Origin: Minisyncoccota bacterium
GTDB taxonomy: Bacteria; Patescibacteriota; Minisyncoccia; Minisyncoccales; GWA2-38-27
Assembly: GCA_028717605.1 (NCBI GenBank)
Contig: JAQUNM010000003.1
Location: 1 to 20,110, forward strand
DNA: 20,110 nt
Reading direction: 5' to 3'
Under the pieces are notes generated by a model. It saw only the letters and a list, made by a program, of their open reading frames with translations, was not told the DNA's origin and did not search any database. How positions within the stretch are numbered: the first letter of the stretch is position 1; every line of letters begins with the position of its first letter. The translations under genes were made by a program, and so were the position numbers. Positions 6,732 to 14,270 of the stretch are shown piece after piece.

Positions 6732-7796
6732 TTATCTATGGATTAAATTTCTTAATTCATCTGGTTGTGAAGAATAAGCCTGAGCTATTTCTAAAGAGAT
6801 TTCTTTTAATCTAACTAAGTTGGCTAAATATCTATTTAAAGATATCATACCTCTTTCTCCTGAGGTTTCGATAACAACTGGTATTTCGTGAATTTTGTTT
6901 TCTCTAATTAGGTTAGCTACCGCAGCATTATTAATCATTATTTCACAAGCAGGAATTAATCCTCCTTTGTTACGAGGAATCAATCTTTGAGAAATAATTC
7001 CAGCTAAAGAGCCAGAAAGTTGAGCTCTAATTTGGTTTTGTTGAACAGCGGGGAAAGAATCAACTATTCTATGAATACTTTGATGAGCTGAATTAGTATG
7101 TAAGGTAGCAAAAACTAGATGCCCAGTTTCAGCTGCTGTAATAGCGGTAGCAATAGTCTCTGGATCTCTCATTTCTCCTACCATAATAACATCAGGGTCT
7201 TGTCGAAAAGTTGCCTTAAGGGCTCGAGCAAAACTAGTAGCATCTTGCCTAATCTCTCTTTGACTAATAATAGATCGGTCTGGAGTAAAAATATACTCTA
7301 TTGGATCTTCAATAGTAATAATGTTCTCTGCTCTAGTATGATTAATTTTATCAATTAGAGCAGCCAAGGTCGTTGATTTTCCTTGGCCAGATGGACCAGT
7401 AACTAAAACGAATCCTTGGGGTAAATTAGTAAATTCGTGCAAAATAGGAGGAAGGTTTAAATCATCAATTGTTTGAATCTCAGAACTGATTATTCTAAGA
7501 GCACAAGCTATCTTTTCTCTTTGGAAAAATATATTTACCCTAAACCTTACTTTATCCTCAAAGTTATAAGAAAAATCAATATCTTTTTCTTTTAAAAACA
7601 TTTCTTTCCTTTCTTCTCCCATCATTTCAAAAACAATCTCTTGCATTTCTTTTTCAGAAATTTTTCCCAAGTTAAATAAAATATTTAATCTACCATTTAC
7701 CCTAATAACCGGCGCACTATCAGTAACTAAGTGAAGGTCAGATGCTTTTTCAGCAATAGTAATTTCTATAAGTTCTTTTGTTTTAGGATTTAACAT
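6732..7796 (-). CDS. pilT: Pilus retraction ATPase PilT
   Basis: The 354-aa hexameric GspE/PilT-family ATPase shows, in order, ASDLHL (18-23), Walker A GPSGQGKST (134-142), the Asp box EDPIEY (163-168), Walker B DVIMVGEMRD (202-211), the His box TGHLVFATLHTN (224-235) and the PilT-type C-terminal NLIRENKIHEI (295-305). That last motif and the short N-terminus separate PilT from PilB. The Walker A has Gln where Ser is usual (GxSGQGKS), and the essential Gly-Lys-Ser remain. It powers pilus depolymerisation for twitching or DNA uptake. The ATG shares one base with the stop of the receiver gene (TAATG), so translation is coupled. Confidence 0.95.
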   Translation of the reverse strand: MLNPKTKELIEITIAEKASDLHLVTDSAPVIRVNGRLNILFNLGKISEKEMQEIVFEMMGEERKEMFLKEKDIDFSYNFEDKVRFRVNIFFQREKIACALRIISSEIQTIDDLNLPPILHEFTNLPQGFVLVTGPSGQGKSTTLAALIDKINHTRAENIITIEDPIEYIFTPDRSIISQREIRQDATSFARALKATFRQDPDVIMVGEMRDPETIATAITAAETGHLVFATLHTNSAHQSIHRIVDSFPAVQQNQIRAQLSGSLAGIISQRLIPRNKGGLIPACEIMINNAAVANLIRENKIHEIPVVIETSGERGMISLNRYLANLVRLKEISLEIAQAYSSQPDELRNLIHR

Positions 7797-8155
7797 TATA
7801 TTATTTTTTTAATTTCTTCTACTAGTTCAGTCGGTGTATAATAGGCTTTAATTAAATAATAATCAGCCCCCATTTTTAACCCCTTTTCCTTGTCTTCTTT
7901 TTGCCCCAAATTAGAAAGTATCATAATTTTACTTTTAATTTCAGGGTTTTTCTTAATTTGTTCTAAAATCTCCCAACCACTAATATCTGGCAAAACTATG
8001 TCTAAAAGAATTAAGTCAGGCCTTTTTTCTTCAATTTCTTTTAAGGCTTCTTTCCCAGATAACAAAGCATTAACATTAAATCCAGCTTCTTCTAATTTTA
8101 TTACGTAAATATTAGATAAAAAAGGATCGTCTTCTATTAATAAAATTGATTTCAT
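7796..8155 (-). CDS. Stand-alone response-regulator receiver domain (CheY/PilG-like)
   Basis: The 119-aa protein is a single receiver domain with no output domain. The acidic pair E8-D9-D10, phospho-acceptor D52 in LILLDIVLPD, switch residue S81 in MILSNLG and K103 in YYLIKAY are all in place. It lies between pilB and pilT, 1 base after the pilB stop and overlapping the pilT start by one base. It therefore probably controls the extension/retraction switch by protein contact, as PilG/PilH-type regulators do elsewhere. No histidine kinase gene is in the window, so the phosphate donor is unknown. Confidence 0.93.
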   Translation of the reverse strand: MKSILLIEDDPFLSNIYVIKLEEAGFNVNALLSGKEALKEIEEKRPDLILLDIVLPDISGWEILEQIKKNPEIKSKIMILSNLGQKEDKEKGLKMGADYYLIKAYYTPTELVEEIKKII

Positions 8156-8156
8156 A

Positions 8157-9863
8157 TTAGTTTTCTTTAGTTATTCTTAAAACTTCCTCATAAGAAGTTA
8201 CTCCTTTTAAAACTTTTAACAAAGCATCTTGTCTCATGGTAATCATGCCTTGACGAACAGCTTCTTGTTCTATTTTGGCTTCTGAATAATCTCGAACAAT
8301 AATTTCTGATAACTGATCAGTCATTTCTAGAATTTCAAAAACCCCTATTCTTCCTTTATAACCCTGCCCTCCACATTTTTTACAACCAACTGATTGACAG
8401 ATATACATCTTAGAAAAATCTACTTTCTTTTTAATAGTTGGTGGCAAATCTTCCAATTCTTTTAAAACTGTTTTTTCTACTTCTGAATTTTTTTCTACTT
8501 TCTTTTTACAGCTAGAACATAATTTTCTAGCCAACCTTTGAGCAATAGCGACATTTAAACTAGCAGAGATTAAAAAAGGTTCAATCCCCATGTCAACCAA
8601 TCTAGGAATAACCCCAAAAACATTATTAGTATGTAAAGTAGAAAGCATAATATGACCAGTTAAAGCAGCATTAACAGCTAAAGAAGCAGTTTCTTTGTCT
8701 CGTATTTCTCCTACCATAACAATATCTGGGTCTTGTCTTAAAATGCTTCTTAAACCTGAAGCAAAAGTATATCCTATGTCAGGCTTTACTTGAGATTGGC
8801 TTATTCCTTGTAAAAAATATTCTACTGGGTCTTCTAAAGTAACAATATTCACTCCTTCAATATTTAGTTTCTCTAAAATACTATACAAAGTAGTTGTTTT
8901 ACCAGAACCAGTAGGACCAGTAACCAAAATCATACCATAAGGTTTTTTAATAGCTTGTTCTAATACTTTAAGGTTTCTTTCAATTACTCCAGCGTCTTCT
9001 AAGCTAACTGCTCCACCAGAAGAATCTAAAATTCTTATTACTACTTTTTCACCTAAGGTAGTTGGAAAAGTAGAAATACGAAAATCAATTTTTTTATCAT
9101 CAATATTAACAGAAAGTCTACCATCTTGAGGAACTCTGGTTTCATCTATTTTAAGACCACATATTATTTTAATTCTAGAAACTAAAGCTGGCTGAAGTTT
9201 CATTGGTAAAAAAATGCTGGAACGCAAAATACCATCTAATCTAAATCTTACCCTCAATCTTTCTTCTCCTGGCTCTATATGAATATCAGAAGCTTTCCCC
9301 TCAACAGCATGCCTTAAAATTACGTCAACTGTTTTAGAAATAGGTGCCTCTTCTTTAAATTCTGGTTTTTCTTCTTCTAGAAATCTTTCTTTTTTATCTT
9401 CCTCTATCCCACCTAAAGCTTGGCTTACTTCTTTTTTTAAACTCTTATATTTTTTTAAAACCTCGTGAAAATCAGAAAGAGGAATAAGGAAAACTTCGTA
9501 TTTTAATTTCTTTTGTCTAGCGAAAAAGTCTAGAGCTCCCTTAGCTTTTAGGTCTTCTGGGTAAACCATTCCTATTCCTATTGTTTGCTCTTTTTTAAAA
9601 ATAGGAATCATCTTATAATTACTAGCTGCTTCTTCTGGAATAATTTCTAAAACCTCCAAAGCGATATCGTCAGTATAAACCGTTTTAAAAGGAATATTTA
9701 AAATACTGCTTTTTAAACTAAAAAGCAGTTCTTCGGAGACCATTTTTTTCTCTAAAAGAATTTCTTCTTCTTTTCTTCCCGTTTTTTTAACTTCTTCTAA
9801 TAATGACTTAACTTTTTCTTCTTCTAAAAGTCCTTTTTGAGCTAGCTGAGAAATAAGATTCAT
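8157..9863 (-). CDS. pilB: Pilus assembly (extension) ATPase PilB
   Basis: The 568-aa GspE/PilB-type ATPase has an MshEN-like N-terminal domain (about 1-140). An acidic/Lys-rich linker (150-175) follows, then KASDIHIEP (190-198) and the RLDG segment. Walker A GPTGSGKTT is at 316-324 and Walker B DIVMVGEIRD at 380-389. The His box TGHIMLSTLHTN (402-413) follows, and the PilB-specific zinc site has CSSC (449-452) and CKKC (494-497). Length and motif order are normal. It drives pilin polymerisation. It follows the pilP-position gene by 5 bases and precedes the receiver gene by 1 base, so assembly ATPase and regulator are expressed together. Confidence 0.97.
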   Translation of the reverse strand: MNLISQLAQKGLLEEEKVKSLLEEVKKTGRKEEEILLEKKMVSEELLFSLKSSILNIPFKTVYTDDIALEVLEIIPEEAASNYKMIPIFKKEQTIGIGMVYPEDLKAKGALDFFARQKKLKYEVFLIPLSDFHEVLKKYKSLKKEVSQALGGIEEDKKERFLEEEKPEFKEEAPISKTVDVILRHAVEGKASDIHIEPGEERLRVRFRLDGILRSSIFLPMKLQPALVSRIKIICGLKIDETRVPQDGRLSVNIDDKKIDFRISTFPTTLGEKVVIRILDSSGGAVSLEDAGVIERNLKVLEQAIKKPYGMILVTGPTGSGKTTTLYSILEKLNIEGVNIVTLEDPVEYFLQGISQSQVKPDIGYTFASGLRSILRQDPDIVMVGEIRDKETASLAVNAALTGHIMLSTLHTNNVFGVIPRLVDMGIEPFLISASLNVAIAQRLARKLCSSCKKKVEKNSEVEKTVLKELEDLPPTIKKKVDFSKMYICQSVGCKKCGGQGYKGRIGVFEILEMTDQLSEIIVRDYSEAKIEQEAVRQGMITMRQDALLKVLKGVTSYEEVLRITKEN

Positions 9864-9868
9864 GATTT

Positions 9869-10171
9869 TTAAAAATCTTCAAAAGACACTTGTTCTATAA
9901 TTTCGCCCTTTAAAAAAGGATTATCTCTGCCTGCTTGTTTCTCAAAGTTAGGTATAGTAGAAAATTCAGTAAAATTTAAACTTTGTAGTGCTTGTAAAAA
10001 ATCCCAGTCTATATTTACGGGTCTTACTGGCAATTCAATAATTGAAGGAGCTGTTACGATTTTTTCTTTTTTATCTGTTAGGAACAAAACAACAGTAATT
10101 ATTATTAAAATAACAAATATAATTAATAAATATACTTGTTTTTTCTTTTTTTGTGCTAATATATTAACCAT
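9869..10171 (-). CDS. Small single-pass membrane protein in the pilP position
   Basis: With the ATG at 10171 this is 100 aa: a basic start (LAQKKKKQ), one membrane segment (about 13-32 in this numbering), then a short, proline-containing extracytoplasmic tail with VRPVNIDWDFLQ and DNPFLKG. The frame extends to a TTG at 10198 that overlaps pilO. I prefer the ATG because it clears pilO by 10 bases, but no Shine-Dalgarno site decides it. It lies between pilO and pilB, where pilP sits in diderm clusters. I see no PilP beta-domain or lipobox. With no secretin gene here, a PilN/PilO-binding platform protein is more likely than a true PilP. Function is inferred from position only. Confidence 0.75.
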   Translation of the reverse strand: MVNILAQKKKKQVYLLIIFVILIIITVVLFLTDKKEKIVTAPSIIELPVRPVNIDWDFLQALQSLNFTEFSTIPNFEKQAGRDNPFLKGEIIEQVSFEDF

Positions 10172-10181
10172 ATTTTTATAT

Positions 10182-10736
10182 TTAATAAATCTCTTCAAAT
10201 GTTATTTTTGCTCCCGTTGAAGAACTAATTCCGGGCAAATAATAAGTAACTAAATTTACAGTAAAAGCCCAAGCTGTTTCTGTCTCTCCAGGAGAAGTAA
10301 AAGAAATATTTCCTACTTTAAAAAGCTTATAGTTTTTATGTAAAAATTCTAAAAAGCTAATAAATTCTTTATAAGACCCAGACAAAGAAAGACTAATGTT
10401 AACTTTATCTGTTTCTTCTGTAATATTTAAACTAGTTAACAATAAACCATAACGCCTACTAGCCTGCCTTAAAAAAACATTTAAGTCTAAAGCTAAAGAC
10501 TCTGTTGGTAGGGCTATTCCTAATTTAGCAAGCAAGTTTTTGTATTCTATCAGACCGGTTTCAGTTTCTTTTAGTTCTCTCAAGATTTCTTCTGATCTTT
10601 CGACCACCTGTTCTGTCAACTTAAGCTCTTGTTTTTTTTCTTCGTATTTTTGATATGTAGGATACCAAAAATAAATGATTAAAAAAATTATTAATAAAAA
10701 TAAGACTATACTAATTAAAGGATAAAGACGCTTCAT
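10182..10736 (-). CDS. pilO: PilO-like platform protein
   Basis: The 184-aa protein has one N-terminal membrane segment (about 6-25), a coiled coil (about 28-65, rich in E/K/L), and a ferredoxin-like C-terminal part with LALDLNVFLRQASRRYGLL and GSYKEFISFLEFL. This is the PilO architecture at slightly below typical length. It begins with an ATGA overlap at the pilN stop, matching the conserved pilM-N-O order. PilO dimerises with PilN and forms the periplasm-side (here extracytoplasmic) alignment ring around the motor. Sequence conservation in this family is low, so order and fold carry the assignment. Confidence 0.9.
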   Translation of the reverse strand: MKRLYPLISIVLFLLIIFLIIYFWYPTYQKYEEKKQELKLTEQVVERSEEILRELKETETGLIEYKNLLAKLGIALPTESLALDLNVFLRQASRRYGLLLTSLNITEETDKVNISLSLSGSYKEFISFLEFLHKNYKLFKVGNISFTSPGETETAWAFTVNLVTYYLPGISSSTGAKITFEEIY

Positions 10737-11281
10737 GGTATGGTTTGAGTATCAATATTAAAATCAAAAGTAAAATTGACTTTTTGATCTCCAGTTATTG
10801 AGTACCCGATTAAATTAAACTTCATTTTTTCTTTTAGAATATTTAATTGTTGTTTAAAACTAATTATATCTTGAGCCTCTCCCTGAATAACAACCTTATT
10901 AGTATTGGAATCAAAATTTAAAGAAGAAAACCAAATATTAGGATGAACATTTTCTTGTAAAAGTTGAAAGGCTTTTTTAACTTTAAGTTCGGCAAAAGAA
11001 GCTTTTGTCTCTTCTCCGGCTGTAATATTGATTATCCCTCCTCGAACAAGAATATCTTGAGCTTTTTTCAGTCTTTGCTCAACATCACTTAAGTCTTTTT
11101 GCAAGGCTTCCTCTTCTTTTATCCCTTGTTTTAATTCATCAACTTCCTGGTCTATGTTTTTAATATTTTTCAAAAAAAGAAAGTATGAAATTGAAAAAAA
11201 TAAAATCATTAGACAAGAAATAATAAAAAGAAAAAACGACCAATTAAGCTTTTCTTTTTTAGTTCTAATTTCTATTGCCAT
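10733..11281 (-). CDS. pilN: PilN-like platform protein
   Basis: The 182-aa protein has a short cytoplasmic lead (MAIEIRTKKEKLNWSF), one membrane segment (about 15-37), a coiled coil (38-75) and a C-terminal domain with WFSSLNFDSNTNKVVIQGEA, typical of PilN/GspL C-terminal modules. The classical INLLP motif that docks into PilM is not obvious. AIEIRTKKEK may be its replacement, which would be worth comparing with relatives. It lies 6 bases downstream of pilM and overlaps pilO by ATGA. It links cytoplasmic PilM to the PilO layer. Confidence 0.88.
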   Translation of the reverse strand: MAIEIRTKKEKLNWSFFLFIISCLMILFFSISYFLFLKNIKNIDQEVDELKQGIKEEEALQKDLSDVEQRLKKAQDILVRGGIINITAGEETKASFAELKVKKAFQLLQENVHPNIWFSSLNFDSNTNKVVIQGEAQDIISFKQQLNILKEKMKFNLIGYSITGDQKVNFTFDFNIDTQTIP

Positions 11282-11287
11282 AATTTT

Positions 11288-12325
11288 TTATTCAAAGCCC
11301 TTTAAAGCTGCTCCTAAAGCAATGGCGTAGAAAGGACCTCTTTTTTTTAATTCTTGTTTTAAAACATCAGGAAAAGTAATATTAACAAAAGGATTAATAA
11401 TACTTATCTCTTTTTTTAATTTATCTTTTAAATATTCTTGTAGTCCTGGCATTTCCATTGATCCACCAGCTAAGATAATTTTCTTAATTTCTTGGCCCTT
11501 TTCAGCATAATAATTTCTAAAAACTTTTTTATTTTCTTCTATAATAGAATCTATTAAAGGAAGAATGATATCCTTACTTGGCGATTCTGTTATTCCTTTT
11601 TCTTTTTTAATTTCTTCAGCTTCATTATACTTTAAATTTAAAGATCTGGCTAGAGCCTCAGTAATTTCACTTCCACCAATATTAAAGCTATGACTTGTTT
11701 TTAAAAGTCCTTTATCGATGATAGTACAAGTAGTACTCTTAATACCTATGTCCACTAGTCCTAAAACGCTTTCTTCACTTTCTTTTTTCAGGGTTCTGGC
11801 TAAGGAAAAAACTTCTGGTTCTAAAAAATTAGGATTTAAATCAGAAAGTTTAGCTATTTCTTTATACTGAGCAACAACATCATTGGGTACTGCCGCTACT
11901 AAAACATTAAGTGGTGTTTTTCCAACTATTCCTTCTATAATATTCCAATCTAAGGTAATCTCAGAAATAGGTAAAGGAATATATGGTCTTACCTCGTATT
12001 CTATTGCTTGAACTAACTCAGTTTTGTCCATTAAAGGGAGATTAATAGAGGTAAAAAAAGTATAAAAATCTGGAATAGTAAAATTAACATTTTTAGTTTC
12101 AATCCCAGCTTGTTCACAGATATCTTTAATAGTGTTTGCCACCCGTTCATTTAAAAGAGAAAAAGAATTTCTTTCAAAAGAACCAAAGCCATTTTCAGGG
12201 ATATTAACACTTTCACCATAGTTTTTTAACTCAAAACCATTGCCTTTTTTCTCTAATTCAATAATTCTAATAGAATAATTTCCTATGTCTATGCCTAAAA
12301 AACTTTTGGGTCTAGTTTTGAACAT
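11288..12325 (-). CDS. pilM: PilM, actin-like pilus assembly ATPase
   Basis: The 345-aa FtsA/PilM-fold protein shows phosphate-1 loop GIDIGNYSIR (11-20), the middle region QAIEYEVRPYIPLPISEI (106-123) that is diagnostic for PilM, phosphate-2 loop LVDIGIKSTT (190-199), FNIGGSEITEAL (215-226) and the adenosine motif ILAGGSMEMPGL (284-295). Length is normal. It forms the cytoplasmic ring that recruits PilN and contacts PilB. It is the first gene of the cluster, with its promoter in the 33-base gap to the divergent ComF-like gene. The ATG follows the -10 box by only 10 bases, so the transcript should be nearly leaderless. Confidence 0.96.
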   Translation of the reverse strand: MFKTRPKSFLGIDIGNYSIRIIELEKKGNGFELKNYGESVNIPENGFGSFERNSFSLLNERVANTIKDICEQAGIETKNVNFTIPDFYTFFTSINLPLMDKTELVQAIEYEVRPYIPLPISEITLDWNIIEGIVGKTPLNVLVAAVPNDVVAQYKEIAKLSDLNPNFLEPEVFSLARTLKKESEESVLGLVDIGIKSTTCTIIDKGLLKTSHSFNIGGSEITEALARSLNLKYNEAEEIKKEKGITESPSKDIILPLIDSIIEENKKVFRNYYAEKGQEIKKIILAGGSMEMPGLQEYLKDKLKKEISIINPFVNITFPDVLKQELKKRGPFYAIALGAALKGFE

Positions 12326-12345
12326 TTTTTAAAATATTATATCAT
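12318..12345 (+). promoter_or_regulatory. Candidate divergent promoter for the ComF-like gene
   Basis: On the plus strand, TTGAAC (12318-12323) and TATCAT (12340-12345) are 16 bases apart, 13 bases before the ATG at 12359. The -10 boxes of this promoter and the pilM promoter overlap by two bases, so polymerase binding should be mutually exclusive. The elements are moderate matches. Confidence 0.4.
12336..12344 (-). promoter_or_regulatory. Extended -10 promoter of the pilus operon (pilM)
   Basis: On the minus strand, TGATATAAT (12344-12336) is a perfect extended -10 element. The -35 region 17 bases upstream (TTTCAT) is poor, as is allowed for extended -10 promoters. Only 10 bases separate the -10 box from the pilM ATG at 12325, which places the start of transcription within a few bases of the start codon. 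Confidence 0.7.
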
Positions 12346-12358
12346 AGATAAATATTCT

Positions 12359-12934
12359 ATGAAAGATTTTTGGTTAAATTTATTTTTTCCTAAATTTTGT
12401 CTTAATTGTAAAAAAGAGGGATCTTTTCTTTGTTATGATTGTTTTTCTTTAATTGAAATTTTGAATAAAACTTATTGTCCATACTGTCATCCAGCCAAAC
12501 CTGGTAAAACTTGTTTTAGTTGTTCTGAAACTAAGTTTTTAAATGGTCTTTATGCAGCTACACCTTGCTCTGATTTTATAATAAAAAAAATTGTAAGTCA
12601 ATTTAAAAATAATTATCTTAAAGAACTTTCCTCTGTTATTGCTTCTATTATAACAACCCATCTTTATTTATGCAACATTTCTGTTAATGAAAGTTTTATT
12701 CTAAGTTTTTCCCCTTGCACATTAAAAGAAAAGAAAAAGATCGGTTTTGACCCCTCAGAAGAAATGGCTAAAGAACTTTCAATACTGCTAAAAATACCTT
12801 TGATTAATCAATTCTCTAATAAAAATGTTTTTTTAGTCAAAGATATTTTTGAAGAAAAAATGGATAAATTAGCTGAAGAACTAAAGAAAAAAGGAGCAAA
12901 AAAGGTATTTGCTTTAACTTTAACTAGAGACTAA
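12359..12934 (+). CDS. ComF-like protein with zinc-ribbon N-terminus and degenerate phosphoribosyltransferase domain
   Basis: The 191-aa protein opens like ComF: FWLNLFFPKFCLNCKKEGSFLC, then four CxxC knuckles (C14/C17, C25/C28, C40/C43, C52/C55). YAATPCSDFIIKKIVSQFK (65-83) fits the ComF lead-in to the PRTase fold. The PRTase core has decayed: where ComF has the DDvxTTG PRPP loop, this has VFLVKDIFEEKMDK (157-170). The usual RGFNQ region is KIGFDPSEEMA (127-137). The C-terminal GAKKVFALTLTR is kept. ComF acts in natural transformation with T4P and ComEC, and this gene is divergent from pilM. It probably lost PRPP binding and may act as a structural or zinc-binding factor. It overlaps its convergent neighbour by 11 bases. 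Confidence 0.85.
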   Translation: MKDFWLNLFFPKFCLNCKKEGSFLCYDCFSLIEILNKTYCPYCHPAKPGKTCFSCSETKFLNGLYAATPCSDFIIKKIVSQFKNNYLKELSSVIASIITTHLYLCNISVNESFILSFSPCTLKEKKKIGFDPSEEMAKELSILLKIPLINQFSNKNVFLVKDIFEEKMDKLAEELKKKGAKKVFALTLTRD

Positions 12935-13658
12935 TTCTTTTAAAGATTTCTTCTGCTTTTTTATAATTCTTTTCCATAGCTGGAGAAGCTATTTCTTGAA
13001 ATTTTTGACTTTGTCGCACTAAAGACTGAATTACTTTCTTTTCTGATTTATTCAAATCCTTTTGGCTTAATAAATCCTCAGCTAAGTCTATTAATTCTTC
13101 TGGGGTTAAAGAAATAATAAAAGTTGGCAAATCTTTCAAAGACTGTTTTTCAATATTTTCTTTTAGGATAAAACCATACTTTATTCTACTACCCTGAATA
13201 ATTTTTTCTTTTATTTTTTCAATTTTCTTTAAAGGATTAGTGGTTTTGTCAACTGCTGCCAAGGGCTGCTTGGTTTTCAGGTCAAAAATAATTTCGTCCA
13301 CCCCATTACAATAGTCATCAAACTTGGAAGTTCTTAATGACACTAGGTTATGATTAAACCAAAATTTATTAAAAGTTAAGGTTTTAATTACTTCTAATAA
13401 TTCTCCATCTTTATTGTTAGAAAACTTATTTTCAAGTTCTTTTACTTTTTCTTGATCTTTTTTAACTTCTTGTTCAGAAAAAACATCATTAAATTCTCTT
13501 TCTTGGATTCGACACTCTTGATCAACTAAAAATCCTTGTTCTTGTAATTCTTTTGACAGCTCTTTTAAGTAAGGTAAAAGCTCTACTAGTTTTTCTCTTG
13601 TTTGTTCTTGGAGGTCTTTTTTTTCTGCTTCTCTTGCTTGTTCAGATTCAAAAAACAT
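12924..13658 (-). CDS. Hypothetical protein, charged alpha-helical
   Basis: I do not recognise this 244-aa protein with certainty. The first ~95 residues are highly charged and helical (EQAREAEKKDLQEQTREKL, then EVKKDQEKVKELENKF), probably a coiled coil. A central block, SLRTSKFDDYCNGVDEIIFD then PLAAVDKTT (about 108-142), alternates buried strands with Asp. It loosely recalls nuclease-like folds with GVD-x(n)-VDxxT, though no intact (D/E)xK motif is clear. The C-terminal third is helical again (LTPEELIDLAEDLL, then KSEKKVIQSLVRQS). No signal peptide or membrane segment is seen. It starts 3 bases after the dCMP deaminase stop, so the two are co-expressed, and its 3' end overlaps the ComF-like gene tail to tail. 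Confidence 0.8.
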   Translation of the reverse strand: MFFESEQAREAEKKDLQEQTREKLVELLPYLKELSKELQEQGFLVDQECRIQEREFNDVFSEQEVKKDQEKVKELENKFSNNKDGELLEVIKTLTFNKFWFNHNLVSLRTSKFDDYCNGVDEIIFDLKTKQPLAAVDKTTNPLKKIEKIKEKIIQGSRIKYGFILKENIEKQSLKDLPTFIISLTPEELIDLAEDLLSQKDLNKSEKKVIQSLVRQSQKFQEIASPAMEKNYKKAEEIFKRISL

Positions 13659-13661
13659 AAA

Positions 13662-14135
13662 TTAAGCTAAAAAACTAATTAAGTCAGAAGGTTTTTCTAA
13701 AATATCAATTTTTATATTTGCTTGTTTAAATAATTCTAAAAAAGAATCATCAGCATACTTAGCAAAGCTAACAAATCTTTTAATTTTAGCGTTTACCAAC
13801 ATCTTAGCACACAAGATACAAGGAGTATGAGTACAATAAACGGTTGCTCCCTCTAAAGAAACCCCATGCAAAGAAGCTTGAATAATTACATTCTGCTCAG
13901 CATGAATAGCTCGACATATTTCATGCTGAGTCCCAGAAGGAATGTTTTTTTCATTTCTTAAACAACCTAATTCCAAACAATCTTTTAACCCAGCAGCTGC
14001 TCCATTATAGCCGGTAGTTAAAATTTGTTTATTTCTAACCGCTACTGCTCCAATGTGATGACGAAGACAAGTAGAACGCTCTGCAACCACTAAGGCTATT
14101 TTTAAAAAATATTCATCTGAAGATAATCTTTTCAT
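13662..14135 (-). CDS. comEB: dCMP deaminase (ComEB-like, zinc-dependent)
   Basis: With the ATG at 14135 the protein is 157 aa. It deaminates dCMP to dUMP for thymidylate supply. Visible family motifs are STCLRHHIGAVAV (21-33), TGYNGAAAGLKDC (41-53), the catalytic HAEQN (78-82, with H78 a zinc ligand and E80 the proton shuttle) and TPCILCAKML (104-113) with zinc cysteines C106 and C109. GCLR plus HEIC (71-74) may form the second zinc site of this family. An upstream TTG at 14153 is open but falls inside the promoter, so the ATG is preferred. A near-consensus promoter ends 6 bases before it, giving a probable leaderless mRNA. Confidence 0.94.
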   Translation of the reverse strand: MKRLSSDEYFLKIALVVAERSTCLRHHIGAVAVRNKQILTTGYNGAAAGLKDCLELGCLRNEKNIPSGTQHEICRAIHAEQNVIIQASLHGVSLEGATVYCTHTPCILCAKMLVNAKIKRFVSFAKYADDSFLELFKQANIKIDILEKPSDLISFLA

Positions 14136-14141
14136 TTTTCT

Positions 14142-14170
14142 ATTATACCTCAAAATATTTTTTTCTTCAA
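14142..14170 (-). promoter_or_regulatory. sigma70 promoter of the dCMP deaminase gene (leaderless)
   Basis: On the minus strand, TTGAAG (14170-14165), a 17-base spacer and consensus TATAAT (14147-14142) end only 6 bases before the ATG (14135-14133). Transcription would start at or within a base or two of the start codon. A GAGG overlaps the spacer end, but would not be in the transcript. Confidence 0.7.
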
Positions 14171-14175
14171 ATAAG

Positions 14176-14204
14176 TTGACAAATCTAAAAATATGTTTTA
14201 TTCT
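14176..14204 (+). promoter_or_regulatory. sigma70 promoter of the small membrane coiled-coil gene
   Basis: Consensus TTGACA (14176-14181), 17-base spacer, TATTCT (14199-14204). Its -35 box lies 5 bases from the -35 of the divergent dCMP deaminase promoter. It predicts a leader of about 60 bases with a hairpin before the Shine-Dalgarno site. Confidence 0.6.
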
Positions 14205-14228
14205 AAAAAATCAGCTATTTAAAAATTA

Positions 14229-14264
14229 AAAACCAAATAATTTCGTTTGGTTTTAAAAAGGAGG
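14229..14264 (+). promoter_or_regulatory. 5' leader hairpin followed by strong Shine-Dalgarno site
   Basis: The arms AAAACCAAA (14229-14237) and TTTGGTTTT (14246-14254) form a 9-bp stem with loop TAATTTCG. Five bases later comes GGAGG (14260-14264), 6 bases before the ATG at 14271. The Shine-Dalgarno site decides this start over the upstream TTG at 14247. The hairpin may tune translation or mRNA stability; that is inference. Confidence 0.55.
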
Positions 14265-14270
14265 AGTATA

